Part shown: positions 7,967 through 16,871 of the stretch, piece by piece
Layout: the number at the start of each line of letters is the position of its first letter
Position numbering within the stretch: the stretch's first letter is position 1
Assembly (NCBI RefSeq): GCF_000429045.1
Contig: NZ_AUBC01000001.1
Span: 386,928-450,927 of the forward strand
From: Salinarimonas rosea DSM 21201
Lineage (GTDB): Bacteria > Pseudomonadota > Alphaproteobacteria > Rhizobiales > Beijerinckiaceae
Length of the DNA stretch: 64,000 nt
Direction of reading: 5' to 3'
Program-made: the position numbers and the translations under genes
Notes under the pieces: generated by a model
What the model saw: the letters and a program-made list of their open reading frames with translations, nothing else
Told to the model about the DNA's origin: nothing
Databases searched by the model: none

Positions 7967-8547
7967 GCGTTCTCCTGAGGGGCCTTCGCGCCTACGTCGC
8001 CGTGGTCGACCGCTGCAACTGGGCCATCGGCCGCGTGGTCATGTTCGGCCTGTTCGCCTTGATGGGCATCCTGCTCTGGTCCTCGATCTCGAAGACCTTC
8101 TTCGTGCCGTCCTTGTGGACGCTGGAGATGGCCCAGTTCGTGATGGTCGCCTACTTCATCCTGGGCGGGCCGTACGCGATGCAGATGGGCTCGAACGTGC
8201 GCATGGACCTGATCTACGGCGCGCTCTCGCCACGGCGCAAGGCGCTGATGGACGTGCTCACCGTGGGCTTCCTGATCTTCTATCTCGGCGTCCTGCTCTG
8301 GGGCGGGATCGAGAGCACGATCTACTCCTTCTCCTTCGGCGGGGAGCGCTCGTCCTCCGCCTGGCGCCCGTATCTCTGGCCGATCAAGGTGACGATCTGC
8401 ATCGGCGTGACGCTGATGCTGCTCCAGGCGCTGAGCGAGCTGGCGAAGGACGTCCTCTTCCTCGCTACCGGCGAGCCCGTCCGCCACGAGGACGACGCGC
8501 CGGGCAGCCAGGCGCTCGGCGGCGAGGAGCGCGGCGATGCCCTATGA
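7963..8547 (+). CDS. TRAP transporter small permease (DctQ type)
   Basis: Small membrane subunit of a tripartite ATP-independent periplasmic transporter, 194 aa. Four hydrophobic segments lie at roughly 17-40, 52-72, 92-115 and 135-158, with the DctQ-like stretch TLEMAQFVMVAYFILGGPYAMQ between helices. It is translationally coupled to both sides: ATGA overlap with the amidohydrolase and an 11-base overlap with the large permease. It pairs with the DctM and DctP proteins that follow. Confidence 0.92.
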   Translation: MSVLLRGLRAYVAVVDRCNWAIGRVVMFGLFALMGILLWSSISKTFFVPSLWTLEMAQFVMVAYFILGGPYAMQMGSNVRMDLIYGALSPRRKALMDVLTVGFLIFYLGVLLWGGIESTIYSFSFGGERSSSAWRPYLWPIKVTICIGVTLMLLQALSELAKDVLFLATGEPVRHEDDAPGSQALGGEERGDAL

Positions 8548-9865
8548 GCTGATCGCCATCCTGATGTTCTCGACGATGATGCTGATGCTCTTCACGGGCC
8601 AGCGCGTCTTCGCGGCGATCGGCTTCGTGGCGGTGATCGCGGCGATCCTGCTCTGGGGCGACCGCGGCGGCTACGACCTCGGCTTCTCGGCGATCATCAA
8701 GGTGATGCGCTGGTATCCGCTGCTGACGCTGCCGATGTTCGTCTTCATGGGCTACGTCCTGTCGGAATCGAAGATCGCCGACGACCTCTACCGCATGTTC
8801 CACGTCTGGACCGGCGGCATGCCCGGCGGCCTCGCCATGGGCACGATCGGGCTCATGGTGCTGATCTCCGCCATGAACGGCCTCTCCGTGGCCGGCATGG
8901 CCATCGGCGCCACGATCGCGCTGCCGGAGCTGCTCAAGCGCAACTACGACAAGCTGATGGTGACGGGGGTGATCCAGGCGGGGTCCTCGCTCGGCATCCT
9001 CGTGCCGCCCTCCGTCGTCCTCGTGCTCTACGCCATGATCGCCCGCCAGCCGGTGGGCCAGCTCTGGCTCGCGGGGGCGATCCCCGGGCTGATGATGGCG
9101 GCTCTGTTCATCGTCTACATCGCGATCCGCTGCCGGCTGAACCCGAAGCTCGGGCCCACCCTCTCGCTCGAGGAGCGCGACCAGATCACGCGCGCCGAGA
9201 AGCTGCGCCTCCTGCGCGCCGGCCTGCTGCCGCTCGGCATCTTCGCCGTCATGATGGTGCCCTTCGTCAACGGCTGGACCAGCCTCGTCGAGAGCTCGGC
9301 GGTGGGCGCCATGGCTGCGTTCCTGGCGGCGGTCGCCAAGCGGCGCATGACCTGGACGGTGTTCGAGACGAGCGTGCGCCAGACGCTCGGCATCACCTGC
9401 ATGTTCATGTGGATCATCACGGCGGCGCTCGCCTTCGGGGCGGTGTTCGACGGGCTCGGCGCGGTGCGCGCCATCGACGACCTCTTCACCGACAAGCTCG
9501 GGCTCAATCCCTGGGTGATCCTCATCCTGATGCAGCTGAGCTTCATCCTGATGGGCACGTTCCTCGACGACACGGCGATGCTCGTCATCGTCGCGCCGCT
9601 CTACGTGCCGCTGGTGGGGGCGCTCGGGTTCGACCTCGTCTGGTACGGCGTGCTATACACGATCACCTGCCAGATCGCGTACATGACGCCGCCCTTCGGA
9701 TACAATCTGTTCCTGATGCGGGCGATGGCGCCGCCGGAGATCAAGCTCGGGGACATCTACCGCTCGATCATCCCCTTCGTCTTCATCATGATCCTGGCGC
9801 TCGCGCTGGTGATGATCTTCCCGCAGATCGCGCTCTGGCTCCCTGCCCAAGTCTACGGTCTGTGA
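8537..9865 (+). CDS. TRAP transporter large permease (DctM type)
   Basis: The ion-coupled transport channel of the TRAP system, 442 aa with about twelve hydrophobic segments. Diagnostic stretches are GSSLGILVPPSVVLVLYAMI near residue 150 and FLDDTAMLVIVAPLYVPL near 340. The substrate class cannot be read from the permease. The stop lies inside the first copy of a tandem duplication (9851-9909). Confidence 0.95.
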   Translation: MPYELIAILMFSTMMLMLFTGQRVFAAIGFVAVIAAILLWGDRGGYDLGFSAIIKVMRWYPLLTLPMFVFMGYVLSESKIADDLYRMFHVWTGGMPGGLAMGTIGLMVLISAMNGLSVAGMAIGATIALPELLKRNYDKLMVTGVIQAGSSLGILVPPSVVLVLYAMIARQPVGQLWLAGAIPGLMMAALFIVYIAIRCRLNPKLGPTLSLEERDQITRAEKLRLLRAGLLPLGIFAVMMVPFVNGWTSLVESSAVGAMAAFLAAVAKRRMTWTVFETSVRQTLGITCMFMWIITAALAFGAVFDGLGAVRAIDDLFTDKLGLNPWVILILMQLSFILMGTFLDDTAMLVIVAPLYVPLVGALGFDLVWYGVLYTITCQIAYMTPPFGYNLFLMRAMAPPEIKLGDIYRSIIPFVFIMILALALVMIFPQIALWLPAQVYGL

Positions 9866-9909
9866 CCGTGAGGACCAGAGTGTACGGTCTGTGATCGCAA
9901 GGACCAGAG
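9851..9909 (+). repeat. tandem 27-base duplication over the dctM stop codon
   Basis: TACGGTCTGTGACCGTGAGG... at 9854-9880 recurs at 9883-9909 with three changed bases, a period of 29. The first copy contains the last codons and stop of the large permease; the second recreates the end VYGL-stop in another frame. It lies 43 bases before the DctP start. Confidence 0.9.
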
Positions 9910-9952
9910 CCGGGACAACCGGCCGGCCATTCGAACCAGAGGAGAAGCCGAG

Positions 9953-10987
9953 ATGACCACACGACGCAGTTTCCTGAAGAGCGCCGCCCTCGCGGCGCCC
10001 GCGACCCTCGCCGCCCCCGCGATCGTGCGCGCCCAGGCGCCGATCCGCTGGCGCTTCCAGACCTATGCCGGCGCCGCGCTCGGCGAGCAGGTGACGAAGC
10101 CCATCATCGACTACATCAACGCCGCCTCGAACGGCGAGATGGAGATCGAGCTGTTCTACGCCGACCAGATCGTCCCCACCGGCGAGCTGTTCCAGGCGCT
10201 CCAGCGCGGCACCATCGACGGCGTGCATTCCGACGACGACTCGATGGCCTCGCCGACGCCGCTGCGCGTCTTCGGCGGCTACTTCCCCTTCGCCACGAAG
10301 CACATCCTCGACGTGCCGGTGCTGTTCAATCAGTACGGCCTCGCCGAGATCTGGGACGAGGAATACGCGAAGGTCGGCGTGAAGTGGCTCTCCGCCGCGG
10401 GGCAGGACCCGTGCAACTTCAACACGACGAAGGAGATCACCTCCGTCGCGGACCTCGAGGGCCTGCGGCTCTACACCTTCCCCACCGCCGGGCGCTTCCT
10501 CAGCCGCTTCGGCGTCGTGCCGGTGAACATCCCCTACGAGGACGCCGAGGTGGCGGTGCAGACGGGTGAGCTCGACGGAATGGCCTGGTCGGGCATCACC
10601 GAGGACTACACCGTCGGCTGGGCCGACGTGACGGACTACTTCCTGACGAACAACATTTCCGGTGCCTGGATCGGCTCCTTCTTCGTCAACGAGGCACGCT
10701 GGGCCGAGCTGCCGGATCACCTGAAGCAGCTCGTCATGGCGGCGATCGAGGCCGGCCACACCTACCGGAACCAGTGGTACTGGGGCGGCGAGGCGCGCCT
10801 GCGCGCCACCGGCGACAAGCTCGCGCTGCGCACCGTCCCGGCCGCGGAATGGGCCGAGGTCGAGAACGCGGCGAAGGAGTTCTGGAACGAGATCGCCGAG
10901 GAAGGCGAGGTGCACGCGAAGATCGTCTCGATCTTCCGCGAGTACAACGAGACCATCAACCAGGCGGGACCGCCCTACACGTTCTGA
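9953..10987 (+). CDS. TRAP transporter substrate-binding protein (DctP type)
   Basis: Periplasmic receptor, 344 aa. The N-terminus MTTRRSFLKSAALAAPATLA is a twin-arginine signal (RRSFLK), with cleavage likely after IVRA-Q. The mature part begins with the DctP-like IRWRFQTYAGAALGEQ and contains GLRLYTFPTAGRFLSRFGVVP and YEDAEVAVQTGELDG, where the conserved carboxylate-binding arginine is expected. GAGGAGAAG precedes the ATG. A hairpin follows the stop, so the transporter genes may be more abundant in mRNA than the downstream enzymes. Confidence 0.94.
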   Translation: MTTRRSFLKSAALAAPATLAAPAIVRAQAPIRWRFQTYAGAALGEQVTKPIIDYINAASNGEMEIELFYADQIVPTGELFQALQRGTIDGVHSDDDSMASPTPLRVFGGYFPFATKHILDVPVLFNQYGLAEIWDEEYAKVGVKWLSAAGQDPCNFNTTKEITSVADLEGLRLYTFPTAGRFLSRFGVVPVNIPYEDAEVAVQTGELDGMAWSGITEDYTVGWADVTDYFLTNNISGAWIGSFFVNEARWAELPDHLKQLVMAAIEAGHTYRNQWYWGGEARLRATGDKLALRTVPAAEWAEVENAAKEFWNEIAEEGEVHAKIVSIFREYNETINQAGPPYTF

Positions 10988-11010
10988 CCCGACGCGTCCC
11001 CGACACCGAG

Positions 11011-11033
11011 GGGCGGCCCGTCGCGGGCCGCCC
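11011..11033 (+). terminator. intercistronic hairpin / partial terminator
   Basis: GGGCGGCCCG at 11011-11020, a TCG loop and CGGGCCGCCC at 11024-11033, followed by TTCTCC. The ten-pair stem is strong but the T-tract is short, so it probably attenuates or protects the upstream mRNA rather than fully ending transcription. Confidence 0.65.
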
Positions 11034-11072
11034 TTCTCCACCCGCTACCGGTATTCGGCACTGGAGCCCGCC

Positions 11073-12437
11073 ATGCCCGCGAACCTGACCCTCGAGTCCC
11101 TCGCCGCCAAGGCGGCCGCCGGCGAGATCGACACCGTGCTCGTCGCCATGGTGGACATGCAGGGCCGGCTGATGGGCAAGCGCTACCACGTGGCGAACTT
11201 CCTGGAGCACGGGCATCGCGAGACCCATTGCTGCAACTACCTGCTCGCCACCGACCTCGTGATGGCGACGCCCGACGGCTACGCCGCGACGAGCTGGGCC
11301 AAGGGCTACGGCGACTACGTCATGCAGCCGGACCTCGCGACCCTGCGGCCGATGCCCTGGCTCCCGGGCACCGCGCTCGTGCTCTGCGACGTGCTCGACC
11401 ATCACAGCCACGCGCCCGTGCCGCATTCCCCGCGCGAGATGCTGCGCCGGCAGGCCGCGCGGCTCGAGGCGATGGGCCTCGAGGCGATGATGGCGACCGA
11501 GCTCGAGTTCTTCCTGTTCGAGGGCGACTATCGCAGCCTGCAGAAGCGCGGCTACCGCGATCTCGTCCCGCTCAACGGCCACAACGAGGACTACAACCTC
11601 TTCCAGACCACGAAGGAGGAGGTGGTCATGCGGCCCCTGCGCAACCACCTGGTGGGCGCGGGCGTGCCGGTGGAGAATTCCAAGGGGGAGGCCGAGACCG
11701 GCCAGCAGGAGCTCAACATCCGCTACTCCCCGGCGCTCGACTGCGCCGACTACCACACCATCGCCAAGCATGCGGCCAAGGAGATCGCCTGGATGAACGG
11801 CTGCTCGGCGACCTTCCTGCCGAAATGGGCGGCGAACAAGGTCGGCTCGTCGAGCCACGTCCACCTGTCGGTCTGGAAGGAGGGCGAGCCCGCCTTCCAC
11901 GACGCCCGGGCCGAGCACGGCATGTCGGACCTGATGCGCAGCTTCACGGCGGGGCTCCTCGCCTACGCCCGCGACTACACGATCTTCCTCGCTCCATACG
12001 TGAACAGCTACAAGCGCTTCGCGCCGGGCACGTTCGCGCCGACGAAGGCGGTCTGGTCGGTGGACAACCGCACCGCGGGCTTCCGCCTGTGCGGGGAGGG
12101 CACGCGCGGCGTGCGCATGGAGTGCCGCATCGGCGGCTCCGACATGAACCCCTACCTCGCCCAGGCCGCGATGATCGCGGCGGGGATCAAGGGCATGGAG
12201 GAGGGCCTCGAGCTCGCCCCGCCCTACCGCGGCGACGCCTACGCCAGCGGCGACGTCGCCGAGATCCCGCGCGCGCTGCGCGATGCGATCGAGACGCTGC
12301 GCGGCTCGGCGATGCTGCGCGAGGCGTTCGGCGACGCCGTCGTCGACCACTACGTCCGCTGCGGCGAGTGGGAGCAGGAAGAGTTCGACCGCGCGGTCAC
12401 CGACTGGGAGATCGAGCGGGGCTTCGAGAGAGCGTGA
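11073..12437 (+). CDS. glutamine synthetase-family gamma-glutamyl-amine ligase (GlnA type III / PuuA-like)
   Basis: ATP-dependent ligase, 454 aa, predicted to join the gamma-carboxyl of glutamate to an amine. The beta-grasp N-domain has VDMQGRLMGKRYHV; the catalytic domain shows MATELEFFLFEG (metal-binding Glu), ENSKGEAETGQQELNIRY, VGSSSHVHLS, a NSYKRF...WSVDNRTAGFR segment and MECRIGGSDMNPYLA. It is far from the housekeeping glnA in the ammonia region, and its neighbours are two oxidoreductases, as in gamma-glutamylation routes for putrescine or isopropylamine. The amine is not known. The next gene begins two bases after its stop. Confidence 0.9.
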   Translation: MPANLTLESLAAKAAAGEIDTVLVAMVDMQGRLMGKRYHVANFLEHGHRETHCCNYLLATDLVMATPDGYAATSWAKGYGDYVMQPDLATLRPMPWLPGTALVLCDVLDHHSHAPVPHSPREMLRRQAARLEAMGLEAMMATELEFFLFEGDYRSLQKRGYRDLVPLNGHNEDYNLFQTTKEEVVMRPLRNHLVGAGVPVENSKGEAETGQQELNIRYSPALDCADYHTIAKHAAKEIAWMNGCSATFLPKWAANKVGSSSHVHLSVWKEGEPAFHDARAEHGMSDLMRSFTAGLLAYARDYTIFLAPYVNSYKRFAPGTFAPTKAVWSVDNRTAGFRLCGEGTRGVRMECRIGGSDMNPYLAQAAMIAAGIKGMEEGLELAPPYRGDAYASGDVAEIPRALRDAIETLRGSAMLREAFGDAVVDHYVRCGEWEQEEFDRAVTDWEIERGFERA

Positions 12438-12439
12438 CC

Positions 12440-13822
12440 ATGACGCAGACACTGAGATGCATCTCGCCGATCGACGGATCGGTGTTCGCCGAGCGGCCCG
12501 CCCTGTCCGCGGACGCCGCCCGCGCCGCCGCCGCGCGCGCCCGCGCGGCGCAGCCGGCCTGGGCCGCGAGGCCCCTTCGCGAACGCGTGGCGCTGGTGCG
12601 TGCCGGCATCGCGGCGGTGGGCGCGATGAACGACGAGGTCGTCCCCGAACTCGCCCGCATGATGGGCCGGCCCGTGCGCTACGGCGGCGAGTTCCGCGGC
12701 TTCGAGGAGCGCGGCGCGCACATGGCGGCGATCGCCGAGGAGGCGCTCGCGGACATCGCCGTGAGCGACGATGCCCAGTTTCGCCGCTACATCCGCCGGC
12801 TGCCCTGGGGCGTCGTCTTCGTGGTGGCGCCCTGGAACTACCCCTGGATGACGGCGATCAACACCGTCGCCCCCGCGCTGATCGCCGGCAACACGGTGCT
12901 GCTCAAGCACGCCACCCAGACGCTGCTCGTGGGCGAGCGCATGGCGAAGGCCTTCCACTCCGCCGGCGTGCCGGAGGACGTCTTCCAGAACGTCTTCCTC
13001 GACCACGACACCGCGAGCGCGCTGATCGCGGAGCGCGCCGTCGACTTCGTCAACTTCACGGGCTCCGTCCCCGGCGGGCAGGCGATGGAGCGCGCGGCGG
13101 CCGGCACCTTCATTCCCGTCGCCACCGAGCTCGGCGGCAAGGATCCCGGCTACGTCATGGACGACGCCGATCTCGACGCCGCGGTCGACGGGCTGATGGA
13201 CGGCGCGATGTTCAATTCCGGGCAATGCTGCTGCGGGATCGAGCGCATCTACGTCCACCAGAGCCTCTACGACGCCTTCGTCGAGAAGGCGGTCGCCTGG
13301 GCTGGTGCCCAGCGCCTGGGCAACCCGCTCGATCCGGAGACGACGCTCGGGCCGATGGCGCACGTGCGCTTCGCGCGGCTCGTGCGCGAGCAGATCGACG
13401 CCGCCGTCGCCGCCGGCGCCACCGCGCATCTCCCGAAGGATCCCGCCGACGACGGCGGCGCCTACCTGACGCCGCAGGTGCTCACGGGCGTCACCCACGA
13501 CATGGCCGTGATGCGCGAGGAGAGCTTCGGGCCCGTCGTCGGCATCATGCCCGTGAGGGACGACGAGGAGGCGATCCGGCTGATGAACGACAGCCGCTTC
13601 GGCCTCACCGCGAGCCTGTGGACCGCGGATCCGGACCGCGCCGCGCGCGTCGGCGACCGGGTCGAGACCGGCACGATCTTCATGAACCGCGCCGACTATC
13701 TCGACCCGGCCCTGTGCTGGACCGGCTGCAAGGACACCGGCCGCGGCGCCGGGCTCTCCGTGCTCGGCTACCACGCGCTCACCCGCCCGAAATCCTACCA
13801 TCTCAAGAAGGTTCGCTCATGA
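12440..13822 (+). CDS. NAD(P)-dependent aldehyde dehydrogenase
   Basis: Oxidises an aldehyde to the acid, 460 aa. Cofactor and active-site landmarks: VVAPWNYPWM at 128-137, NFTGSVPGG around 205-213, general base E230 in TELGGKDP, and the nucleophile in FNSGQCCCGIERI, by position C264 of C263-C265. The C-terminal EESFGPVVG is also present. The order ligase, aldehyde dehydrogenase, alcohol dehydrogenase suggests its substrate is a gamma-glutamyl-amino aldehyde made by the following gene. It ends in an ATGA overlap with that gene. Confidence 0.93.
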   Translation: MTQTLRCISPIDGSVFAERPALSADAARAAAARARAAQPAWAARPLRERVALVRAGIAAVGAMNDEVVPELARMMGRPVRYGGEFRGFEERGAHMAAIAEEALADIAVSDDAQFRRYIRRLPWGVVFVVAPWNYPWMTAINTVAPALIAGNTVLLKHATQTLLVGERMAKAFHSAGVPEDVFQNVFLDHDTASALIAERAVDFVNFTGSVPGGQAMERAAAGTFIPVATELGGKDPGYVMDDADLDAAVDGLMDGAMFNSGQCCCGIERIYVHQSLYDAFVEKAVAWAGAQRLGNPLDPETTLGPMAHVRFARLVREQIDAAVAAGATAHLPKDPADDGGAYLTPQVLTGVTHDMAVMREESFGPVVGIMPVRDDEEAIRLMNDSRFGLTASLWTADPDRAARVGDRVETGTIFMNRADYLDPALCWTGCKDTGRGAGLSVLGYHALTRPKSYHLKKVRS

Positions 13823-14976
13823 GCCCGCACGACGGTCCCCGCGCCACCTGGTCCTATCCCACCGCCATCCGCTTCGGCGCCGGCCGCATCGCGGAGCTGC
13901 CGCAGGCCTGCCGGGCGGCGGGGATCGCGCGCCCGCTCCTCGTCACCGATCGCGGGCTCGCCTCCATGGAGATCACCGCGCGGGCGCTCGCCATCCTGGA
14001 GGAGGCCGGCCTCGGCCGCGCGCTCTTCGCCGAGGTCGACCCGAACCCGAACGAGATCAATCTCGAGGCCGGGCTCGACGCCTACCGCGCGGGCGGGCAC
14101 GACGGCGTCGTCGCCTTCGGCGGCGGCTCGGGGCTCGACCTCGCCAAGATGGTCGCCTTCATGTCCGGCCAGACGCGGCCGATCTGGGACTTCGAGGATA
14201 TCGGCGACTGGTGGACCCGCGCCGACCCGGCCGGCATCGCGCCGATCGTCGCCGTGCCGACGACGGCGGGCACCGGGTCCGAGGTGGGCCGCGCGAGCGT
14301 GATCACCAACTCGCGCACGCACGTGAAGAAGATCATCTTCCACCCGAAGGTGCTGCCGTCGGTCGTCATCGCCGACCCGGAGCTGACGGTGGGCATGCCG
14401 AAGGCCATCACGGCGGGGACCGGGCTCGACGCCTTCGCGCATTGCGTCGAGGCCTTCTCCAGCCCGCACTACCACCCGATGAGCCAGGGCATCGCGCTCG
14501 AGGGCATGCGGCTCGTGATCGAGAACCTGCCGCGCGCGTACGACACGCCCGGCGACATCGCGGCGCGCGCCGACATGATGTCGGCCGCCGCCATGGGCGC
14601 CGTCGCCTTCCAGAAGGGGCTCGGCGCCATCCACGCCATGAGCCACCCCGTCGGCGCGCTCTTCAACACCCACCACGGCACGACGAACGCGGTCTGCATG
14701 CCCGCCGTGCTCGACCTGAACGCGCCCGCGATCCGCGAGCGCTTCGACCGCGCCGCGCCCTATCTCGGCATCGAGGGCGGGTACGAGGGCTTCCGCGCCT
14801 TCGTCCAGGCCTTCAACGACCGCTTCGGCATCCCCCGTCGCCTGTCCGACCTCGGTGTGACGGCGGACCGGATCGACGAGATGGTGGCGATGGCGCTCGA
14901 CGATCCCTCCTGCGGCGGCAACCCCGTGCCGCTGACGGCGGAGAACGTGCGGGGGCTGTTCGAGGCGGCGCTCTGA
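13819..14976 (+). CDS. iron-containing alcohol dehydrogenase
   Basis: Group III Fe-type alcohol dehydrogenase, 385 aa. It has the nucleotide-binding FGGGSGLDLAKMV near residue 97, PTTAGTGSEVGRASVI near 150, and metal ligands in AFAHCVEAF and in AIHAMSHPVGALFNTHHG, the family signature with paired His residues. Predicted to oxidise the hydroxyl of a gamma-glutamyl amino alcohol to the aldehyde used by the preceding enzyme. Last gene of the operon; no strong terminator hairpin was seen after it. Confidence 0.92.
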   Translation: MSPHDGPRATWSYPTAIRFGAGRIAELPQACRAAGIARPLLVTDRGLASMEITARALAILEEAGLGRALFAEVDPNPNEINLEAGLDAYRAGGHDGVVAFGGGSGLDLAKMVAFMSGQTRPIWDFEDIGDWWTRADPAGIAPIVAVPTTAGTGSEVGRASVITNSRTHVKKIIFHPKVLPSVVIADPELTVGMPKAITAGTGLDAFAHCVEAFSSPHYHPMSQGIALEGMRLVIENLPRAYDTPGDIAARADMMSAAAMGAVAFQKGLGAIHAMSHPVGALFNTHHGTTNAVCMPAVLDLNAPAIRERFDRAAPYLGIEGGYEGFRAFVQAFNDRFGIPRRLSDLGVTADRIDEMVAMALDDPSCGGNPVPLTAENVRGLFEAAL

Positions 14977-15091
14977 TCGCGGGGGCGGGAGGCGGGTTAC
15001 GGGGGCGCCGGGGGCGGGGTCGTCAGGGAATCGTCAAGGCGCTCCCGCTAGCCTCCCGCCCGTCCCCCGACGCGAGGAGCCCCGATTCCCC

Positions 15092-15292
15092 ATGCCCTTC
15101 ATCGAGCTGACCGTCGAGACCGTCCAGAAGCCCAAGGTCCTCATCAACATCGCCCACATCGTCCGCGTCGAGCCCCACCCCCACGCCAAGGGCACGCTCG
15201 TCTACACGAGCCCGAAGGCCGACGGGAGCCCGGCCGTGCATGCGGTGGAGGGGTACAAGGCGATCAGGGATCGGTTGATGGGGGAGGGGTGA
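15092..15292 (+). CDS. hypothetical protein, 66 aa
   Basis: Not recognised with certainty. The sequence MPFIELTVETVQKPKVLINI followed by HIVRVEPHP and VHAVEGYKAIRDRLMGEG reads like a small beta-barrel protein in which a conserved hydrophobic strand is followed by a short helix; this resembles FlbD-like short proteins only loosely. GAGGAG lies 15 bases before the ATG, too far to be ideal. It stands alone after the amino-alcohol operon and before the lower-GC region. Confidence 0.55.
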   Translation: MPFIELTVETVQKPKVLINIAHIVRVEPHPHAKGTLVYTSPKADGSPAVHAVEGYKAIRDRLMGEG

Positions 15293-15298
15293 GGGGGG

Positions 15299-15419
15299 CG
15301 ATCAAAACCCGATCAAGACCGGATCCATCGCTCTCGCCATACTAACCCACTGGATTGCATGATCTTTCCTTTTTTGACCGCCTTGCCGGAGGCTCTCCGA
15401 TCAAAACACGATCAAGACC
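15299..15419. repeat. paired direct repeats built from an 11-mer
   Basis: CGATCAAAACCCGATCAAGACC at 15299 to 15320 recurs with one mismatch at 15398-15419. Each copy is itself two 11-mers of the form CGATCAARACC. The 77 bases between them are AT-rich for this genome and contain a run of six T. The second copy touches the stop codon of the AlbA_2/ATPase gene. No matching copy was seen on the far side of that gene. Confidence 0.8.
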
Positions 15420-16871
15420 CTACGCCCAGGCAGGTACATAGCCTGCGCGCGGGCTTTCCGGATCGGCCAGCTTGATCAGGCCGGCGTCCCGAGCTTCATT
15501 GATGATCCGCGAGACCTGCGCCGCATTCTGTGGTGCAACACCCGGGCGGACGCGCAGGGAGCCGTTCGTCAGCCGCTCCGCGGCCACGTAGCGCAGGACG
15601 GCATGCTGATAGCAGGCGCGCACGCGTTCCGAAGCCGTCATGTGAGCGAAGGAACGGGGAGCGAACAGGACCACTCTCGTGTTCTCGCCGTCCGCTCGAA
15701 AATCCGGTGCCGGCAGCTGGAACACCTCGACCGCTGTTACGACCTTGTCGACACCGCTCCCCTGCTCCTCGCAAATCCCCATACGTCGCATCAGCGCGGC
15801 CAGACTCTCGTTTCTGGATCTAGGAGGCATGTCGATAAACCTAGCGGGATCGATCAAAGGGCTCCCGGGATTTGTAATCTCGATCCTGTCGCTGAACAGC
15901 TCGATGGTAGGGCCGGCGCCCGTTACGGTCATGTCCTGGTGGATCAATGCATTGGCTATAAGTTCGCGGAGCGCAATCTCCGGGTACATTGGACGCTCCT
16001 CGCGCAGAGCTTGACCGATGTGCTCGTTCTTCGGGAGAAGACCGCTCACGTAGTCGATCAAGCCCAAGAACCCGCTTGCGTACCCCAACTGCCTATCACG
16101 CCTGTTGACGACCGGATCAGCACGGCTGCTGCCGGCGTAGGAGACAACCCTGACGGCTTTCCGCGCCAATCGTTCGAACCGGTCCAGACGCCGGGCGAAG
16201 AGAGCGGCGCCCAGGTTCGTAACGTTCCAGCGGCCGCCGACGTCGCGCTGCACGAGCCGCTCGGCCTCAAGCTGGTCGAATATTCCGCCCCGATTGTCCG
16301 GGAGCGGACGCCTGAGCAAGCTGAAGTACGAAGGGTAATCGAGCAAGTCCAAGACCTCGTCGGCTTCGACGAATTCTTTCGCGACGCCGCTCTCCCACAC
16401 GAACGGCTGGAGCTTGGCCCAGAGTGCACGAAGCCGCTCTGGGTAATCGGAAAGGCGTGGCGTTGCGCTGCCGATCCGGACACGAGCGGTCCGATCGAAC
16501 TCGACCGGCGCATGGGTGGCTGCCGGAATCTCAAGCACGACAACGCGTCCTTCGGGATGCTCTACCTCGTGGAATTGAAGGGCCGGGCCGGGCTGGAGAC
16601 GCTGAGCGAGCCAGAACTCCAAAGGCTGGTTGCCGACGCGAGTAGCTTTGGGGTCAAACGCTGTACCGACTACCGCGTGCCCTTCGTCGGAGACGCCCCA
16701 GACCATGTAGCCCATGTGCTTGTCGACAAGTCGTGCACCATTGGCAAGCGCGGAGATGCGCCCACCGATCATCGTCGGGTCCGCGTTGTTCTCCTTGAAC
16801 TCGAACCATCCCGCTTCAGCCGGCTGCCCTCGGAGCTCGTCGACCAACGCCACCATGCGATCTTTCGGCAT
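15420..16871 (-). CDS. AlbA_2 (Schlafen-like) / HATPase_c_4 domain protein
   Basis: A 483-aa protein of the kind often labelled putative DNA-binding or RecG-like regulator. Residues about 15-135 form the AlbA_2 domain (EFKENNADPTMIGGRISALAN, then GYMVWGVSDEGHAVVGT). The region 290-400 is HATPase_c_4-like: PEIALRELIANALIHQD, IELFSDRIEITNPG, and GSGVDKVV. A winged-helix-like tail follows. Related proteins occur in accessory and defence-linked regions, but a function cannot be assigned. GC and codon use are clearly lower than in neighbours, suggesting transfer. It sits beside tRNA-Leu. ATG 16871 has a GGAGA ribosome site close by. Confidence 0.85.
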   Translation of the reverse strand: MPKDRMVALVDELRGQPAEAGWFEFKENNADPTMIGGRISALANGARLVDKHMGYMVWGVSDEGHAVVGTAFDPKATRVGNQPLEFWLAQRLQPGPALQFHEVEHPEGRVVVLEIPAATHAPVEFDRTARVRIGSATPRLSDYPERLRALWAKLQPFVWESGVAKEFVEADEVLDLLDYPSYFSLLRRPLPDNRGGIFDQLEAERLVQRDVGGRWNVTNLGAALFARRLDRFERLARKAVRVVSYAGSSRADPVVNRRDRQLGYASGFLGLIDYVSGLLPKNEHIGQALREERPMYPEIALRELIANALIHQDMTVTGAGPTIELFSDRIEITNPGSPLIDPARFIDMPPRSRNESLAALMRRMGICEEQGSGVDKVVTAVEVFQLPAPDFRADGENTRVVLFAPRSFAHMTASERVRACYQHAVLRYVAAERLTNGSLRVRPGVAPQNAAQVSRIINEARDAGLIKLADPESPRAGYVPAWA

